Shown: positions 17,979 through 26,800, counted from the first letter of the stretch. The stretch is DNA of 44,917 bases from Planctomycetota bacterium (GCA_018242585.1 JAFEBQ010000044.1:1-44917); one strand, 5' to 3'. Numbers and translations are program-made. Notes: generated by a model not told the origin, from the letters alone.

Positions 17979-18298
17979 TACTGTTCGTTCCCCGTTCGGG
18001 TCGAATCGTTCGTCGATTGCGCCACGGCCCCTCGCGGCGCGCGGCAGAGCCAGCCATAGACCAGTGCCAGCAGGAGTGCCGCCACGATCAGGCCAAAGCC
18101 GTAGAGAATGGCCGTGTTGATCCCGGCCAGCGGTTGTTGCCGCATCACGTCGGGCTGGAAGGCGACCAGCACGACGTACGTGGCGTAAAACGCCAGGTAG
18201 ACCAGGAACAGAACCATGCCGCGCCGGGCGTTGCGCGCGGCCATCTCGGCAGTTTCGGTTTCGACCGATTCACTCGGCCCGTGATCCATTCCGACCAT
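17978..18298 (-). CDS. DUF485 small membrane protein, symporter partner
   Basis: The 106-residue protein has two membrane helices (GMVLFLVYLAFYATYVVLVAF and AILYGFGLIVAALLLALVYGW) separated by a short polar loop. This is the YjcH-like DUF485 layout. Such genes regularly precede ActP-type symporters, and the direct TAATG overlap here fits an operon. The function is unknown, presumably assembly or modulation of the transporter. An ATG three codons downstream is also possible. Confidence 0.85.
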   Translation of the reverse strand: MVGMDHGPSESVETETAEMAARNARRGMVLFLVYLAFYATYVVLVAFQPDVMRQQPLAGINTAILYGFGLIVAALLLALVYGWLCRAPRGAVAQSTNDSTRTGNEQ

Positions 18299-18333
18299 GC
18301 TTCAGTCTCGCGTGTTCTGGTTCAATGAAGACT

Positions 18334-18498
18334 AACCACGACGACACAACGGCACGACGTGGGGAAATGACGAATGACGAAATCCGAATGACGAAAAATG
18401 TTAAGCCTCAATGACCAATCAATGCTCACACTCCCCCACCCTCTACTCCCCCACACCCCCACCTCTTTCCCACGTCGTGCCCGTCGTGTCGTCGTGGT
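18334..18498. repeat. Inverted repeat element in the symporter / cytochrome gap
   Basis: The left arm (18334-18367) and right arm (18466-18498) are near-perfect reverse complements of about 33 bases, made of CCACGACGACAC-type sequence. The 98 bases between hold direct repeats of ATGACGAA (18367-18395) and a pyrimidine-rich tract (18430-18468). No coding potential is seen. It looks like a non-coding mobile or recombinogenic repeat rather than a gene. Confidence 0.75.
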
Positions 18499-18519
18499 CG
18501 ATTTCGTCTTTCTAATCAA

Positions 18520-21500
18520 TCACTTGCTCGGCGCGGCCGTGTCGGGCAGTCGTTTGGCCGTCGGGTCGGTTGGCGGCTTGTCGAGCATCAGGTACGCGAA
18601 CAGGTCGGCCAGCTCTTGCTTGTTCAATAGCTTCTCGACACCCTCGGGCATCAGCGATAGCTTGCTGACGTCCATTTCGTCGATGTCGCCGCGGGCGATG
18701 GTTTCGAGCTTGCCCCCTTGCAGCTTGAGGACGACGCGCTGGGCGTTGTCCTCGGCCACCAGCCCGGTCAGCACACGCCCGTCGGTGGTGATGACCGTGC
18801 GGGCCAAGTACGCGCCGCCGATGACCAGGCTCGGGTCAAACACGTTCGACAGGAGCTGCTCGAGCGAACTACGGCCATTCACCGTGATGTCGGGGCCGAC
18901 TTCCTGACCCTGGCCGTACAGCTTGTGGCACTGGCCGCAGAGCTTTTGAAAGACCGCCACGCCGGCGTGCGGGTCACCCTTGGCGCCGCGCAGGTAGTTG
19001 CGCATGTCGGTGACGACGCGTTCACGGTTCGGGTTGCGTTCGATCCGCACGGTGCCCCAGGTGGCGGCGACGAACTTGGCCAACTCGGGATCTTTCAGGG
19101 CTTGCAACTGGCGAACCTGATTGACGTTGACCGCGCTAGCGGCGATTTGCTTGGCTTCGACCGCCTTGAGCAGCGCACGACTCCAAGTCGGCCGCTGGGT
19201 CAGCAGCTCGATCACCTGCGGCTGTAGCTCGGGTTCAAGTTGCGGGTAAGCCGCCAATACTACGTCAGCCACGGCGTCATCGTGCGAGCGACCGAGGGCT
19301 TCGATCATGCCGCGCTTGAGGTTAAGTGTTGTCTCTTTCCTCGTGAGGATGCCAGCTATTGGCTTGAGATAGCTTTGGCCTCTACCGGCGATCAACGCGC
19401 GGAGTGCTTGAAGCTGACGATCGTGGGCCACTTGGCCCTTCGCCAGCGTGTTCCCCTCGTTTGTGAGAAAGCTATGGGCAACGGCCAAGGCATCGGAGTC
19501 GCCCCACGTTGCGCCCAGGATCACTTCTTCGATCCAGAGATCATTTTTGTCCGAGGATGCACCAGCCAGACCGGGCAGGATTGTGCTTCGCAACCGCGCA
19601 CTCCGATTGCCGGAGATTTCACCCGACTGAATCTTCGACGCAAGGATCGCCACGCATCGACCGGCAAGCTTCTCGCCTTGGGGACCAAGCGCGCGAAGAT
19701 CCAGGAACTTTGCATAAAGTCTCGGGTCGGCATTCTCGTTGCTTAGCAGTTTATCAAACGCACGTGGGACGATTGCGACCAACGCCGATCGTGGGTCAAA
19801 ATCATTTGTTCGGTATTTCAGTTGGCCGAGAAAACTGAATTGAGCGTCCTTGTTTTCAAGTAGCGGATAAAGGTTTTGCCAAACGATATGTGGTATGAGT
19901 GGGTCATCAAACGGCTGGCTTGCCACTTGCATCAAAATCAAGATAGCCTCCGTGTCATTCCTAGCCAATTTTCGCGAGCCTGCCGCCAGTTGGAGCAAAA
20001 TGTCAGGGGACTTTGTACCTTCGATCATCCCCACGGCTATCAAGCGAATCTTCTCGGGGGTGTCGCCTTGCGCTGCGGCGCGTACGCCCCAGGCCGCGAA
20101 TGAAGGGTTACTGTCGATGCCCACGAGCAACATCGCATTGAATTCCTCGGGCAATGGTCCACAAGCGATGCGAGCCCAAAGCGCCAGCAGGCGTTCCCTG
20201 GTGGGCCTGGAAAAATCCAGGACCAACTGTTCCAGCTTGGTCTTGATTTCCGGCGTCGCCCGCTCCCAGAGCACCCGGCGCGCCAGGTCGCGGTACAAGT
20301 CATTGCCGCTGCTCAAGCGCGCGATCAACTCATCGTCGCTTTCCTTGCTCATGTCGAACGGCTTGGCCCGCGGCGTGTCCTGGTAGCGCACGCGGTACAG
20401 ACGTCCCTTCAGTCGGTCGATCCCTTCGGGATCGTGCCGCGCGTCCTGGTAACAGTGATACCGGTCGTACCAATCCAGAATGTACAGGCAGCCATCCGGC
20501 CCGGTCTTTTGCACCACCGGCATGAACCAGACATCGTTCGCCGTCAAAAAGTCCGGCTCGGGCTTCCCTTCGTACGTCGAGCCCTTCCGCTCCAAGCGAT
20601 CGCTGTTAATGCAGCCGCCGTGGATGTTCCCCATGTACAGCTTCTGGCGATACTGCTCGGGGTAGGCGTCGCTGTCGTAGTAATGCAGGCCACAGTAAGC
20701 CGCCATCTGGTGCTTGTGCTTGACGATCGATTCGATCTTCCAAGTGAATGGCGGATATGGTCCCCCTTGGCGGTGGTAATAGCCGGTCTCGACCAGGTGC
20801 CAAAGGTGATCGATCACGCAAGCGCTGACGAACGCGCTTCCTTCAACGTCCCAGGCCACGCCCCACGGGTTGCTCGTCCCTTCGCAGAACAGTTCAAACT
20901 TGCGCGTCCGGGGATGGATGCGGAACAGCGCGCAGGTGAACTCGTACTTCTTTCCTTGGTTCTCGACGACCGACGGGTTGAATACGCCGTTCAGGCCATA
21001 GAGCCAGCCATCGGGTCCCCAGGTGAGCGAGTTGGGCAGCTCGTGAGTGTCGGCGCGGCCAAAGCCCGTGACGACAACTTCCTGCTTGTCGGCCCGGCCG
21101 TCCCCGTCAGTGTCTTGCAGGAAGAGAATGTCCGGTGCGTTGGCGACCCAGACGCCGCCGGCGCCGACGGCAATGCCCGAGGGAATGTTCAGCCCTTCGG
21201 CGAAAACAGTCACCTTGTCGACGCGGCCGTCGCTATCGGTGTCTTCGAGCACCTTCACGCGGTCGCGCCCCGGCCCGGCCGACGAGCGCGGATACTCGAA
21301 GCTCTCGGTGATCCAAATGCGTCCGCGCTCGTCGAACGTCATGGCCACCGGGTTGACGATATCGGGTTCCGACGCGACCAGTTCGACTTTGAACCCCTCG
21401 GGGACGGTCATCTGCTTGATCGCGTCGGCCGGCGACAGCGCCGGCCCGGGGGGCTTGGACTGCCGGCGCGGGATGAACGGCTCGTTCTCGGCCGCTGGGG

Positions 21501-21564
21501 CCGAGATCACCACGACCCAAAAGGCACTTAGGAGTAGCAAGACGCGCGCAGAGAATCGATCCAT
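18520..21564 (-). CDS. PVC-type cytochrome: beta-propeller dehydrogenase-like domain, HEAT-like middle, CxxCH heme domain
   Basis: The 1014-residue exported protein starts with a signal peptide (ARVLLLLSAFWVVVISAPAAE). Residues 45-400 form a propeller of the kind in membrane-bound dehydrogenases (TIGR02604-like): VPEGFKVELVASEP, VNPVAMTFDERGRIWI, VLEDTDSDGRVDK, and NPWGVAWDVEG. Residues of about 400-850 are helical repeats. The C-terminal heme domain (TIGR02603-like) has CGQCH at residues 876-880 followed by GPDITVNGRSSLEQLLSNVFDPS. It probably oxidises a sugar or alcohol outside the cytoplasm and passes electrons to its heme. The substrate is unknown. The DNA for the middle region is clearly lower in GC than the two ends. 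The DUF1501 gene is divergent across a 218-bp gap. Confidence 0.9.
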   Translation of the reverse strand: MDRFSARVLLLLSAFWVVVISAPAAENEPFIPRRQSKPPGPALSPADAIKQMTVPEGFKVELVASEPDIVNPVAMTFDERGRIWITESFEYPRSSAGPGRDRVKVLEDTDSDGRVDKVTVFAEGLNIPSGIAVGAGGVWVANAPDILFLQDTDGDGRADKQEVVVTGFGRADTHELPNSLTWGPDGWLYGLNGVFNPSVVENQGKKYEFTCALFRIHPRTRKFELFCEGTSNPWGVAWDVEGSAFVSACVIDHLWHLVETGYYHRQGGPYPPFTWKIESIVKHKHQMAAYCGLHYYDSDAYPEQYRQKLYMGNIHGGCINSDRLERKGSTYEGKPEPDFLTANDVWFMPVVQKTGPDGCLYILDWYDRYHCYQDARHDPEGIDRLKGRLYRVRYQDTPRAKPFDMSKESDDELIARLSSGNDLYRDLARRVLWERATPEIKTKLEQLVLDFSRPTRERLLALWARIACGPLPEEFNAMLLVGIDSNPSFAAWGVRAAAQGDTPEKIRLIAVGMIEGTKSPDILLQLAAGSRKLARNDTEAILILMQVASQPFDDPLIPHIVWQNLYPLLENKDAQFSFLGQLKYRTNDFDPRSALVAIVPRAFDKLLSNENADPRLYAKFLDLRALGPQGEKLAGRCVAILASKIQSGEISGNRSARLRSTILPGLAGASSDKNDLWIEEVILGATWGDSDALAVAHSFLTNEGNTLAKGQVAHDRQLQALRALIAGRGQSYLKPIAGILTRKETTLNLKRGMIEALGRSHDDAVADVVLAAYPQLEPELQPQVIELLTQRPTWSRALLKAVEAKQIAASAVNVNQVRQLQALKDPELAKFVAATWGTVRIERNPNRERVVTDMRNYLRGAKGDPHAGVAVFQKLCGQCHKLYGQGQEVGPDITVNGRSSLEQLLSNVFDPSLVIGGAYLARTVITTDGRVLTGLVAEDNAQRVVLKLQGGKLETIARGDIDEMDVSKLSLMPEGVEKLLNKQELADLFAYLMLDKPPTDPTAKRLPDTAAPSK

Positions 21565-21689
21565 AAAACTTTGGTCGTAACAGGCCGAGGGCGTGAAATG
21601 CGGCGCACGGGCGCGCGAGCCAAAACGCCATTAAATCTGCCGCCGATAGGTGTCGCAAGCAGCCATGAGCGTCCGGCGGCCGATTTATC

Positions 21690-21718
21690 TTGTTCGCCCG
21701 TCGCCGAAGGTGCATATT
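21690..21718 (+). promoter_or_regulatory. Candidate promoter for the second DUF1501 gene
   Basis: TTGTTC (21690-21695) and CATATT (21713-21718) are spaced by 17 bases in the divergent gap. The predicted start is about 60 bp before the ATG. Confidence 0.35.
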
Positions 21719-21782
21719 TGAGAGAGCTTCCCACGCCGTGGCCCGCCTCCCGCCCCTGCCCCAGCAACTTCGAGCCCCCGCG

Positions 21783-23213
21783 ATGCTGCGCTTTTTTGGT
21801 TCGGTCAACCAATCGGGTAGCCTGGCACGACGCGAAGTGCTGCGCCTGGGAGGATTGGCGGGTCTGGCGGCGTTGCAGCCAAATCTGACCCGCGCGGCCG
21901 AAGCAGCGTCGCCGCCGCGTTGGCCGGGCTTTGGCCGAGCCAAATCGGTGCTGCTGGTTTACACCAGCGGCGGGCAAAGCCAGCTCGAAACGTGGGATCC
22001 CAAGCCCGACGCTCCCGAGGGGATTCGCAGCCAGTTCGCGCCGATTCAAACCGCGGTGCCGGGCGTGCTGTTCGGCGAGCACACGCCCCGGCTGGCGCGA
22101 CTGGCCGATCGATTCACCGTGGTCCGTAGCCTGTCGCACGACGACCTGGACCACGGCTCGGCGACCTATCTGGCCCTGACCGGCCGGATGCACCGTCGCA
22201 AGTCATCGAACCCGCCCCCGTCGCCGATTGACGATCCGACCTACGGCGCGGTGTTACGCCGGGTACGGCCGAGCGATCGATTTCCCTATGACGCGGTTTA
22301 TCTGAACGGCCCGGCCCAGGTGCCGGTGCTGGTCGCGCCGGGACAGACGGCGGGGTTCTTGGGACGCGACTTCGATCCGCTTTGGCTGGGGGATGTCAGC
22401 CAGGGGCCGATTGCGATCGGCGGGCTGGAAAACCTGCCCGAGCTACCACCGCTGCGCTTATCGGCGCGCGAGCAATTGCGCGCGTCGATCGATCAGCATG
22501 TTGGCCAGCTCGAGCGCGACAAGGCGGCGCTCGATATGAATCACCTGTATCGCCAGGCGTTCGAGTTGCTGTCGTCGCCCCACTGTCGCGAGGCGTTCGA
22601 TCTGTCGCGCGAGCCCGAGGCGCTGCGCGATCGCTATGGCCGCCATCGGACGGGCCAGGCATGCCTGCTGGCGCGACGGTTGATCGAGGCGGGCGTACCG
22701 CTGGTCACGGTGGTCTGGAATCTGTCAAACCGCGGGCAGGATTTGTCGCCTGAGGAGACCGACGCCTATGGCTGGGATACGCACAACGACATTTTCTCGG
22801 CACTCAAGACGCATTTGCTGCCGCGCTTCGACGCTACATTCTCGACGTTGCTCGAAGATTTGGACGCGCGCGGCTTGCTGGAGACCACGCTCGTCGTATG
22901 CATGGGCGAGTTCGGCCGCGCGCCGCGAATTGCGATCGAGCCGGGCTTCAAGGGGACGTACCCGGGGCGGAAGCATTGGGCCAGCGTTTACTCGGCCATC
23001 GTCGCCGGGGCGGGCGTGCGGCGCGGGGCGGTATTTGGCGCGTCGGACGAGATCGCCGGCCAGCCGCGCAGCGATCGGGTCGGCCCGTGGGACATGGCGG
23101 CGACGATGTTCTCGGCCTTGGGGATCGACCCGACGGGCGAGTATCACGATCAACTCGGCCGGCCCTTTCCGATCACGGTCGGCAAGCCGATTGCCGGGCT
23201 GTATGGGGCGTGA
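21783..23213 (+). CDS. DUF1501 protein with Tat-like signal (second of three)
   Basis: The start at 21783 gives 476 residues; the open frame upstream is arginine-rich and unlikely. The N-terminus has the twin-arginine segment SLARREVLRLGGLAGLAALQP. Family landmarks are VLLVYTSGGQSQLETWDPKPDAP, FGEHTPRLARLADRFTVVRSLSHDD, AYGWDTHNDIFSALKTHLLP and CMGEFGRAPRI. The fold is alkaline-phosphatase-like and it is probably active outside the cytoplasm. It differs from the other two copies in the middle third and has a distinctive SSNPPPSPIDDPTYG loop. Divergent placement beside the PVC cytochrome suggests a shared role in substrate breakdown, as DUF1501 and PVC cytochromes often co-occur, but no substrate is indicated. 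Confidence 0.92.
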   Translation: MLRFFGSVNQSGSLARREVLRLGGLAGLAALQPNLTRAAEAASPPRWPGFGRAKSVLLVYTSGGQSQLETWDPKPDAPEGIRSQFAPIQTAVPGVLFGEHTPRLARLADRFTVVRSLSHDDLDHGSATYLALTGRMHRRKSSNPPPSPIDDPTYGAVLRRVRPSDRFPYDAVYLNGPAQVPVLVAPGQTAGFLGRDFDPLWLGDVSQGPIAIGGLENLPELPPLRLSAREQLRASIDQHVGQLERDKAALDMNHLYRQAFELLSSPHCREAFDLSREPEALRDRYGRHRTGQACLLARRLIEAGVPLVTVVWNLSNRGQDLSPEETDAYGWDTHNDIFSALKTHLLPRFDATFSTLLEDLDARGLLETTLVVCMGEFGRAPRIAIEPGFKGTYPGRKHWASVYSAIVAGAGVRRGAVFGASDEIAGQPRSDRVGPWDMAATMFSALGIDPTGEYHDQLGRPFPITVGKPIAGLYGA

Positions 23214-23244
23214 ATTGCGCCGAGCACTCTGATCTCGGCGCATG

Positions 23245-23276
23245 AAAAAAGGCCCAGTGGTTTCACCCACTGGGCC
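23245..23276 (-). terminator. Intrinsic terminator downstream of the Bax-inhibitor-like gene
   Basis: GGCCCAGTGG and CCACTGGGCC form a perfect 10-bp stem with a six-base loop. On the minus strand it is followed at once by six T residues (23250-23245). It would end leftward transcription from the Bax-inhibitor-like gene; without the U tract it may also pause the rightward DUF1501 transcript. Confidence 0.8.
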
Positions 23277-23313
23277 GGTGTGTGAGTTGGTGATGTACCG
23301 TCGCGTGCGCTAG

Positions 23314-23387
23314 CCGTCATTCCCGCGCAGGCGGGAATCTAGACGCTAAGCGTCACCACTAGATTCCCGCCTGCGCGGGAATGACGG
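23314..23387. repeat. Perfect 28-bp inverted repeat containing the ATTCCCGC-type element
   Basis: The arms at 23314-23341 and 23360-23387 are exact reverse complements of 28 bases. Each carries the palindromic core ATTCCCGCGCAGGCGGGAAT. The 18-base centre holds a further small palindrome, GACGCT-A-AGCGTC (23342-23354). It resembles the dispersed repeats with ATTCCC...GGGAAT cores seen in many bacterial genomes. It lies between the gene stop and the terminator. Confidence 0.85.
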
Positions 23388-23403
23388 GCATCTGGTTGAT
23401 TCT

Positions 23404-24132
23404 TCAATCCCGGCTGCGCAGCTTGGCGAGCAAGCGGAGGATTTCCATGTAGAGCCAAACCAGCGTGACCATCAAGGCGAACGCACCGTACCATTCCATG
23501 TAGCGTGGCGCCCGTTGTTCGACGCCGGTTTGGATGAAGTCGAAGTCGAGCACCAAATTTAGCGCCGCGATCACGACCACGAACAGCGAGAAGCCGATTC
23601 CGACCCAGCCCGAGTCAAACACGCCGGGAATCTGGACGTGGAAGAAGCCGAGGACCATCGCCACCAGGTAGAACAAGGCAATGCCCCCGGTGGCCGCCAT
23701 GATGCCCAGCTTGAAGTTTTCGGTCGGACGCACCAGGCCAGTGGAGTAAACGGCCAGCAAGCCGGCCAGGACGCTGAACGTGAGCCCCATCGCCTGGAAG
23801 GCGATGCCGGGATAGCTGGCGTTGAAAAATAGCGAAATCGCGCCGAGCGCGGCCCCTTCGGCCAAGGCGTACAGCGGCGCGGTCACCGGCGCCCACGAAG
23901 GTTTGATCGTGGTGGCGATGGCCAGCACCAGGCCGGCGATCGTGCCGCCGATCAATGCCAGACCGGCGAACTCGGCGAGCGACGGCGTCCAGACAAAGCT
24001 GGCCGACAGGACGCAAAGCCCCAGCAGAATGGCCGTCTTGATGGCCGTGCCGCCGAGGGTCATCGAGGTCGGCGTGGCGTATTCAAAGTTCTTGAAGACG
24101 TTTTCGGTAAGTGTCGGATTGCCCGATTGCAT
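23404..24132 (-). CDS. Bax inhibitor-1/YccA family membrane protein
   Basis: The 242-residue protein has a short soluble N-terminus and seven predicted membrane helices, for example AILLGLCVLSASFVW, GGTIAGLVLAIATTI, GLTFSVLAGLLAVYSTG and LFYLVAMVLGFF. The late motifs LNLVLDFDFIQTGVEQRAPRYMEWYGAFAL, split across residues 192-220, are typical of the bacterial YccA/BaxI_1 group, including the acidic residues implicated in calcium leak in homologues. The start is the ATG at 24132. It is probably transcribed alone, with a downstream terminator at 23276-23245. The physiological role in bacteria is poorly known; membrane protein quality control and ion leak have been proposed. Confidence 0.9.
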   Translation of the reverse strand: MQSGNPTLTENVFKNFEYATPTSMTLGGTAIKTAILLGLCVLSASFVWTPSLAEFAGLALIGGTIAGLVLAIATTIKPSWAPVTAPLYALAEGAALGAISLFFNASYPGIAFQAMGLTFSVLAGLLAVYSTGLVRPTENFKLGIMAATGGIALFYLVAMVLGFFHVQIPGVFDSGWVGIGFSLFVVVIAALNLVLDFDFIQTGVEQRAPRYMEWYGAFALMVTLVWLYMEILRLLAKLRSRD

Positions 24133-24149
24133 GGTTCGCGTTCCTTGTT

Positions 24150-24330
24150 GGTCAGTTGTCCGTGGTCAGTAGTCAGTTGTGTGTTGAGTTCGTGGCTCGC
24201 GCGATGAACACCCCTCCCTGTCAGGGAGGGGCTGGGGGAGGGTAGACGCGCTAACGAGCTTGTGGCTTACCCCTCACCCCGCTCACTTCGTTCGCGACCC
24301 TCTCCCGCAAGGGGCGAGGGTAGAATGCAG
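24150..24330. repeat. Cluster of degenerate intergenic repeats
   Basis: Three pieces adjoin. A GTCAGTTGTCCGTGGTCAGT-type direct repeat occupies about 24151-24180. A 9-bp inverted repeat CCCCTCCCT/AGGGAGGGG lies at 24211-24231. An imperfect palindrome with CCCTCACCCC and CGCAAGGGGCGAGGG lies at 24269-24321. All resemble dispersed non-coding repeats and no gene is seen. Confidence 0.65.
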
Positions 24331-24372
24331 TTGACGCCTACTAATCATACGTCACCCAAGGCGTTTTGGCAC

Positions 24373-24405
24373 GATGCATTCACCCCAAGTCATTACGAAT
24401 GCATC
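24373..24405 (-). terminator. Inverted repeat straddling the SDR stop codon
   Basis: GATGCATTC (24373-24381) and GAATGCATC (24397-24405) are exact reverse complements 15 bases apart. The TAA of the SDR gene falls in the loop. No T run follows, so termination is only possible. Confidence 0.35.
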
Positions 24406-25202
24406 ACTTGGCCGCCGTCGACATTCACGGTTTGTCCCGTGATGTTGGCCGCGCGCCTCGAGGCCAGGAACACCGCCGCGTTGGCGATGTCGCCGGGTTC
24501 TTGCCAGCGGCCCAGCGGCGCGATGCGGCGCACCTTCTCATCGGCCCATTCTTCGTAAGTGCGCTGCTGCTCAGTCGGTTGTTGCGCGTTCCAAGCTTGC
24601 CAGACCGAACGATTCAGGTCGGTCTTGATCATGCCCGGGCTGATCACGTTCACGCGCACGTTGTGTGGCGCCAGATCCTTGGCCGCGCACTGCGCAAAGT
24701 TAATTACGGCGGCTTTCGAGGCGCTGTAGGGGGGATCGGTTTGCGAGCCGATCTGCGCGGCCACCGAGGCGATGAACAACATCGTTCCGTTCCGCGCCTT
24801 GACCAGATGAGGCGCAAAGGCGTGGGCCGAGTTGACCGTGCCCAGCACGTTCACGTCGAGCACGCGCGACCAGTCGGCCGGCTCCAGGTTCCAGAACGGA
24901 AAACCATACTTTCCTGAACCGATCGCGGCCGCGACCACCACATGATCGACACGACCGAAGTTGGTGATGATTTGCTGTGCGACTTGTTCGAGCCCGCGGT
25001 AGTGAACAATGTCGGCCACGTAGCCCAGGCAGTTAACCTTTGAGGCCGACTGCAAATCGTGCCCGACTTGCGAGACCGCGGCGTCGCGATCGACGATCGC
25101 CACGCGACAACCTTCGGCAGCGAACGACTGAGCAATGGCCAGCCCGATGCCTTGCGCGCCGCCGATCACCACCGCCACTTCGCCCGCGAGCCCAAGGTCC
25201 AT
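24393..25202 (-). CDS. Short-chain dehydrogenase/reductase (SDR)
   Basis: The 269-residue protein is a classical SDR, a cytoplasmic NAD(P)-dependent oxidoreductase. The nucleotide-binding motif GGAQGIGLA is at residues 14-22 and the acidic residue after strand 2 (IVDRD, about 37-40) favours NAD. The catalytic set is Ser146, Tyr159 and Lys163 (YSASK). The late motif VRVNVISPGMIKTDL and the C-terminal NITGQTVNVDGG are typical of the FabG-like group. The middle insertion WQAWNAQQPTEQQRTYEEWADEK, split over residues 203-225, forms a longer substrate lid than in FabG. The substrate is unknown. It is divergent from the third DUF1501 gene over 137 bp. Confidence 0.92.
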   Translation of the reverse strand: MDLGLAGEVAVVIGGAQGIGLAIAQSFAAEGCRVAIVDRDAAVSQVGHDLQSASKVNCLGYVADIVHYRGLEQVAQQIITNFGRVDHVVVAAAIGSGKYGFPFWNLEPADWSRVLDVNVLGTVNSAHAFAPHLVKARNGTMLFIASVAAQIGSQTDPPYSASKAAVINFAQCAAKDLAPHNVRVNVISPGMIKTDLNRSVWQAWNAQQPTEQQRTYEEWADEKVRRIAPLGRWQEPGDIANAAVFLASRRAANITGQTVNVDGGQVMHS

Positions 25203-25242
25203 TACTGTGTCCGCCGGTTCTGTAAGGTGAATTCAATTTATG

Positions 25243-25271
25243 TTGTACGCATCGGGCTTCGCCGATATATT
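25243..25271 (+). promoter_or_regulatory. Candidate promoter for the third DUF1501 gene
   Basis: TTGTAC (25243-25248) and TATATT (25266-25271) are 17 bases apart. The expected start is about 60 bp before the ATG at 25340. It is one of the better consensus matches in the window. Confidence 0.45.
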
Positions 25272-25339
25272 GGAACCCGGCCTGCCTGACCCCGCTTGCG
25301 CCGTTGGCTCCCCCCTGCCCCGCCGAAAGTAAGCGCAGC

Positions 25340-26800
25340 ATGACTCACCAGCACTGCCTCGGTCAACTCCACGGCTCGCACGCGTTCGCCGGCTTTCACG
25401 GCACGACGCGCGAAGGGTTGATGATCGGCCGTCGCGGCATGCTCAAAGCGGGCCTCGCCGGGGTCGCCGGGTTGACGCTGCCCGAATTGTTGCGTGCCCG
25501 CGCCGTCGCCTCGCCGACCGGCGGCAAGGCTGTCGCAGGCAAGAGCGTGATCCTGCTTTGGATGACCGGCGGGCCAAGCCACATTGACACCTGGGATCCC
25601 AAGCCGGCGCGCCCATATGAAAACCGCGGGCCGTTCGACGTGGTGCAAACCAAATTACCGGGCGTGCAGATTTGCGAGCATCTGCCCAAGCAAGCGGCCA
25701 TGCTCGACCGCTTCACGCTGATTCGCTCGGTCGACGCGCGGCACAGCAATCACGAGCCGAATGTCGTGTTCCAGACGGCCAATCTCGAGGCCGAGCCACG
25801 CACCAATCGCGAAGCGGAAATGTACCCGGCCATTGCTTCGGTCGTGGCCAAGTCGCACGGGGCCAACTCGCCCGACATGCCGCCGTACGTCGCGTTCATG
25901 CGCGCTCGCGGCCACGTGGCCCACGCCGGCTACCTGGGCAAGCAATTCAACCCGTTGCGTGGCAACGACGCGGCCAACCTGCCCGAGTACACCGAGGTGG
26001 GGCAGCTTACGGGGCGCATGACTGGTGGCAGTCTGTTCCAGTTGCCCACGGGGCTGACGGTCGATCGGTTGAGCGACCGGCGCGAGCTGATTCATCGCTT
26101 CGACCGGATGCGCGCCAGCCTGGACGCCAGCGGCTCGATGGCCGCGCTCGACGTTTATCATCAACAAGCGTTCGAGATGGTCCTGGGCCGCCGAGCGCGC
26201 GACGCCTTCGACATTGCGCAAGAACCCGAGCGCGGCCGCGAACGCTATGGCAAACACCTCTGGTGCCAGCAAGCCCTGTTGGCGCGTCGACTGGTCGAAG
26301 CCGGCGTGGCCTTCGTGACCATCGACCTGAGCTACCATCCGGCCTCGGGCACCTGGGACACGCACGGCGATAACATTCCGCCGTACGGCGGCATCTCGCG
26401 CGGACTGGGACCGTTGTTGCCGCTGTTCGATCATCTGCTGACGACGCTGGTAAGCGATCTCGAAGAGCGCGGACTGCTGGACCAGGTGCTGGTCGTTGCC
26501 ATGGGCGAGTTTGGCCGCACTCCCTACATGGGCACTCAGGGAAGCACCGACGGCCGGAACCATTGGCCGGTGGTGATGTCGATGAGCCTGGCCGGCGGCG
26601 GACTGCGCCATGGTCAGGTGATCGGCGCGACGGAGCGCGACGGCGGGCACATCGCCGAGCGGCCCGTCACGCCGGGCGACTTGGCAGCAACGATCTATCG
26701 CCACATGGGCGTGCCGCTGGACATGGCCTATCTCGACACGCGCGGCCGGCCGCGAATGATTCTCGACGCCGGCGGCGTCCCGCTGCGCGAGCTGTTCTAG
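25340..26800 (+). CDS. DUF1501 protein with Tat signal (third of three)
   Basis: The 486-residue protein has an N-terminal region with GTTREGLMIGRRGMLKAGLAG, where the two arginines and following hydrophobic run suggest Tat export. Family landmarks are ILLWMTGGPSHIDTWDPKPARPYENRGPF (about residues 72-100), ICEHLPKQAAMLDRFTLIRSVD, WDTHGDNIPPYGGI and AMGEFGRTPYMGTQGSTDGRNHWP. The segment MTGGPSHIDTWDPK is closer to the DUF1501 consensus than in the two other copies. The ATG at 25340 is used; the ATG at 25421 (MIGRRGML) is a shorter choice. It appears monocistronic and lies about 200 bp upstream of the glycosyltransferase cluster. Confidence 0.92.
   Translation: MTHQHCLGQLHGSHAFAGFHGTTREGLMIGRRGMLKAGLAGVAGLTLPELLRARAVASPTGGKAVAGKSVILLWMTGGPSHIDTWDPKPARPYENRGPFDVVQTKLPGVQICEHLPKQAAMLDRFTLIRSVDARHSNHEPNVVFQTANLEAEPRTNREAEMYPAIASVVAKSHGANSPDMPPYVAFMRARGHVAHAGYLGKQFNPLRGNDAANLPEYTEVGQLTGRMTGGSLFQLPTGLTVDRLSDRRELIHRFDRMRASLDASGSMAALDVYHQQAFEMVLGRRARDAFDIAQEPERGRERYGKHLWCQQALLARRLVEAGVAFVTIDLSYHPASGTWDTHGDNIPPYGGISRGLGPLLPLFDHLLTTLVSDLEERGLLDQVLVVAMGEFGRTPYMGTQGSTDGRNHWPVVMSMSLAGGGLRHGQVIGATERDGGHIAERPVTPGDLAATIYRHMGVPLDMAYLDTRGRPRMILDAGGVPLRELF

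Noticed and set aside
23251..24330. CRISPR array
   Set aside because: The repeats are inverted or degenerate, differ from each other, and have no regular spacers or cas genes nearby.
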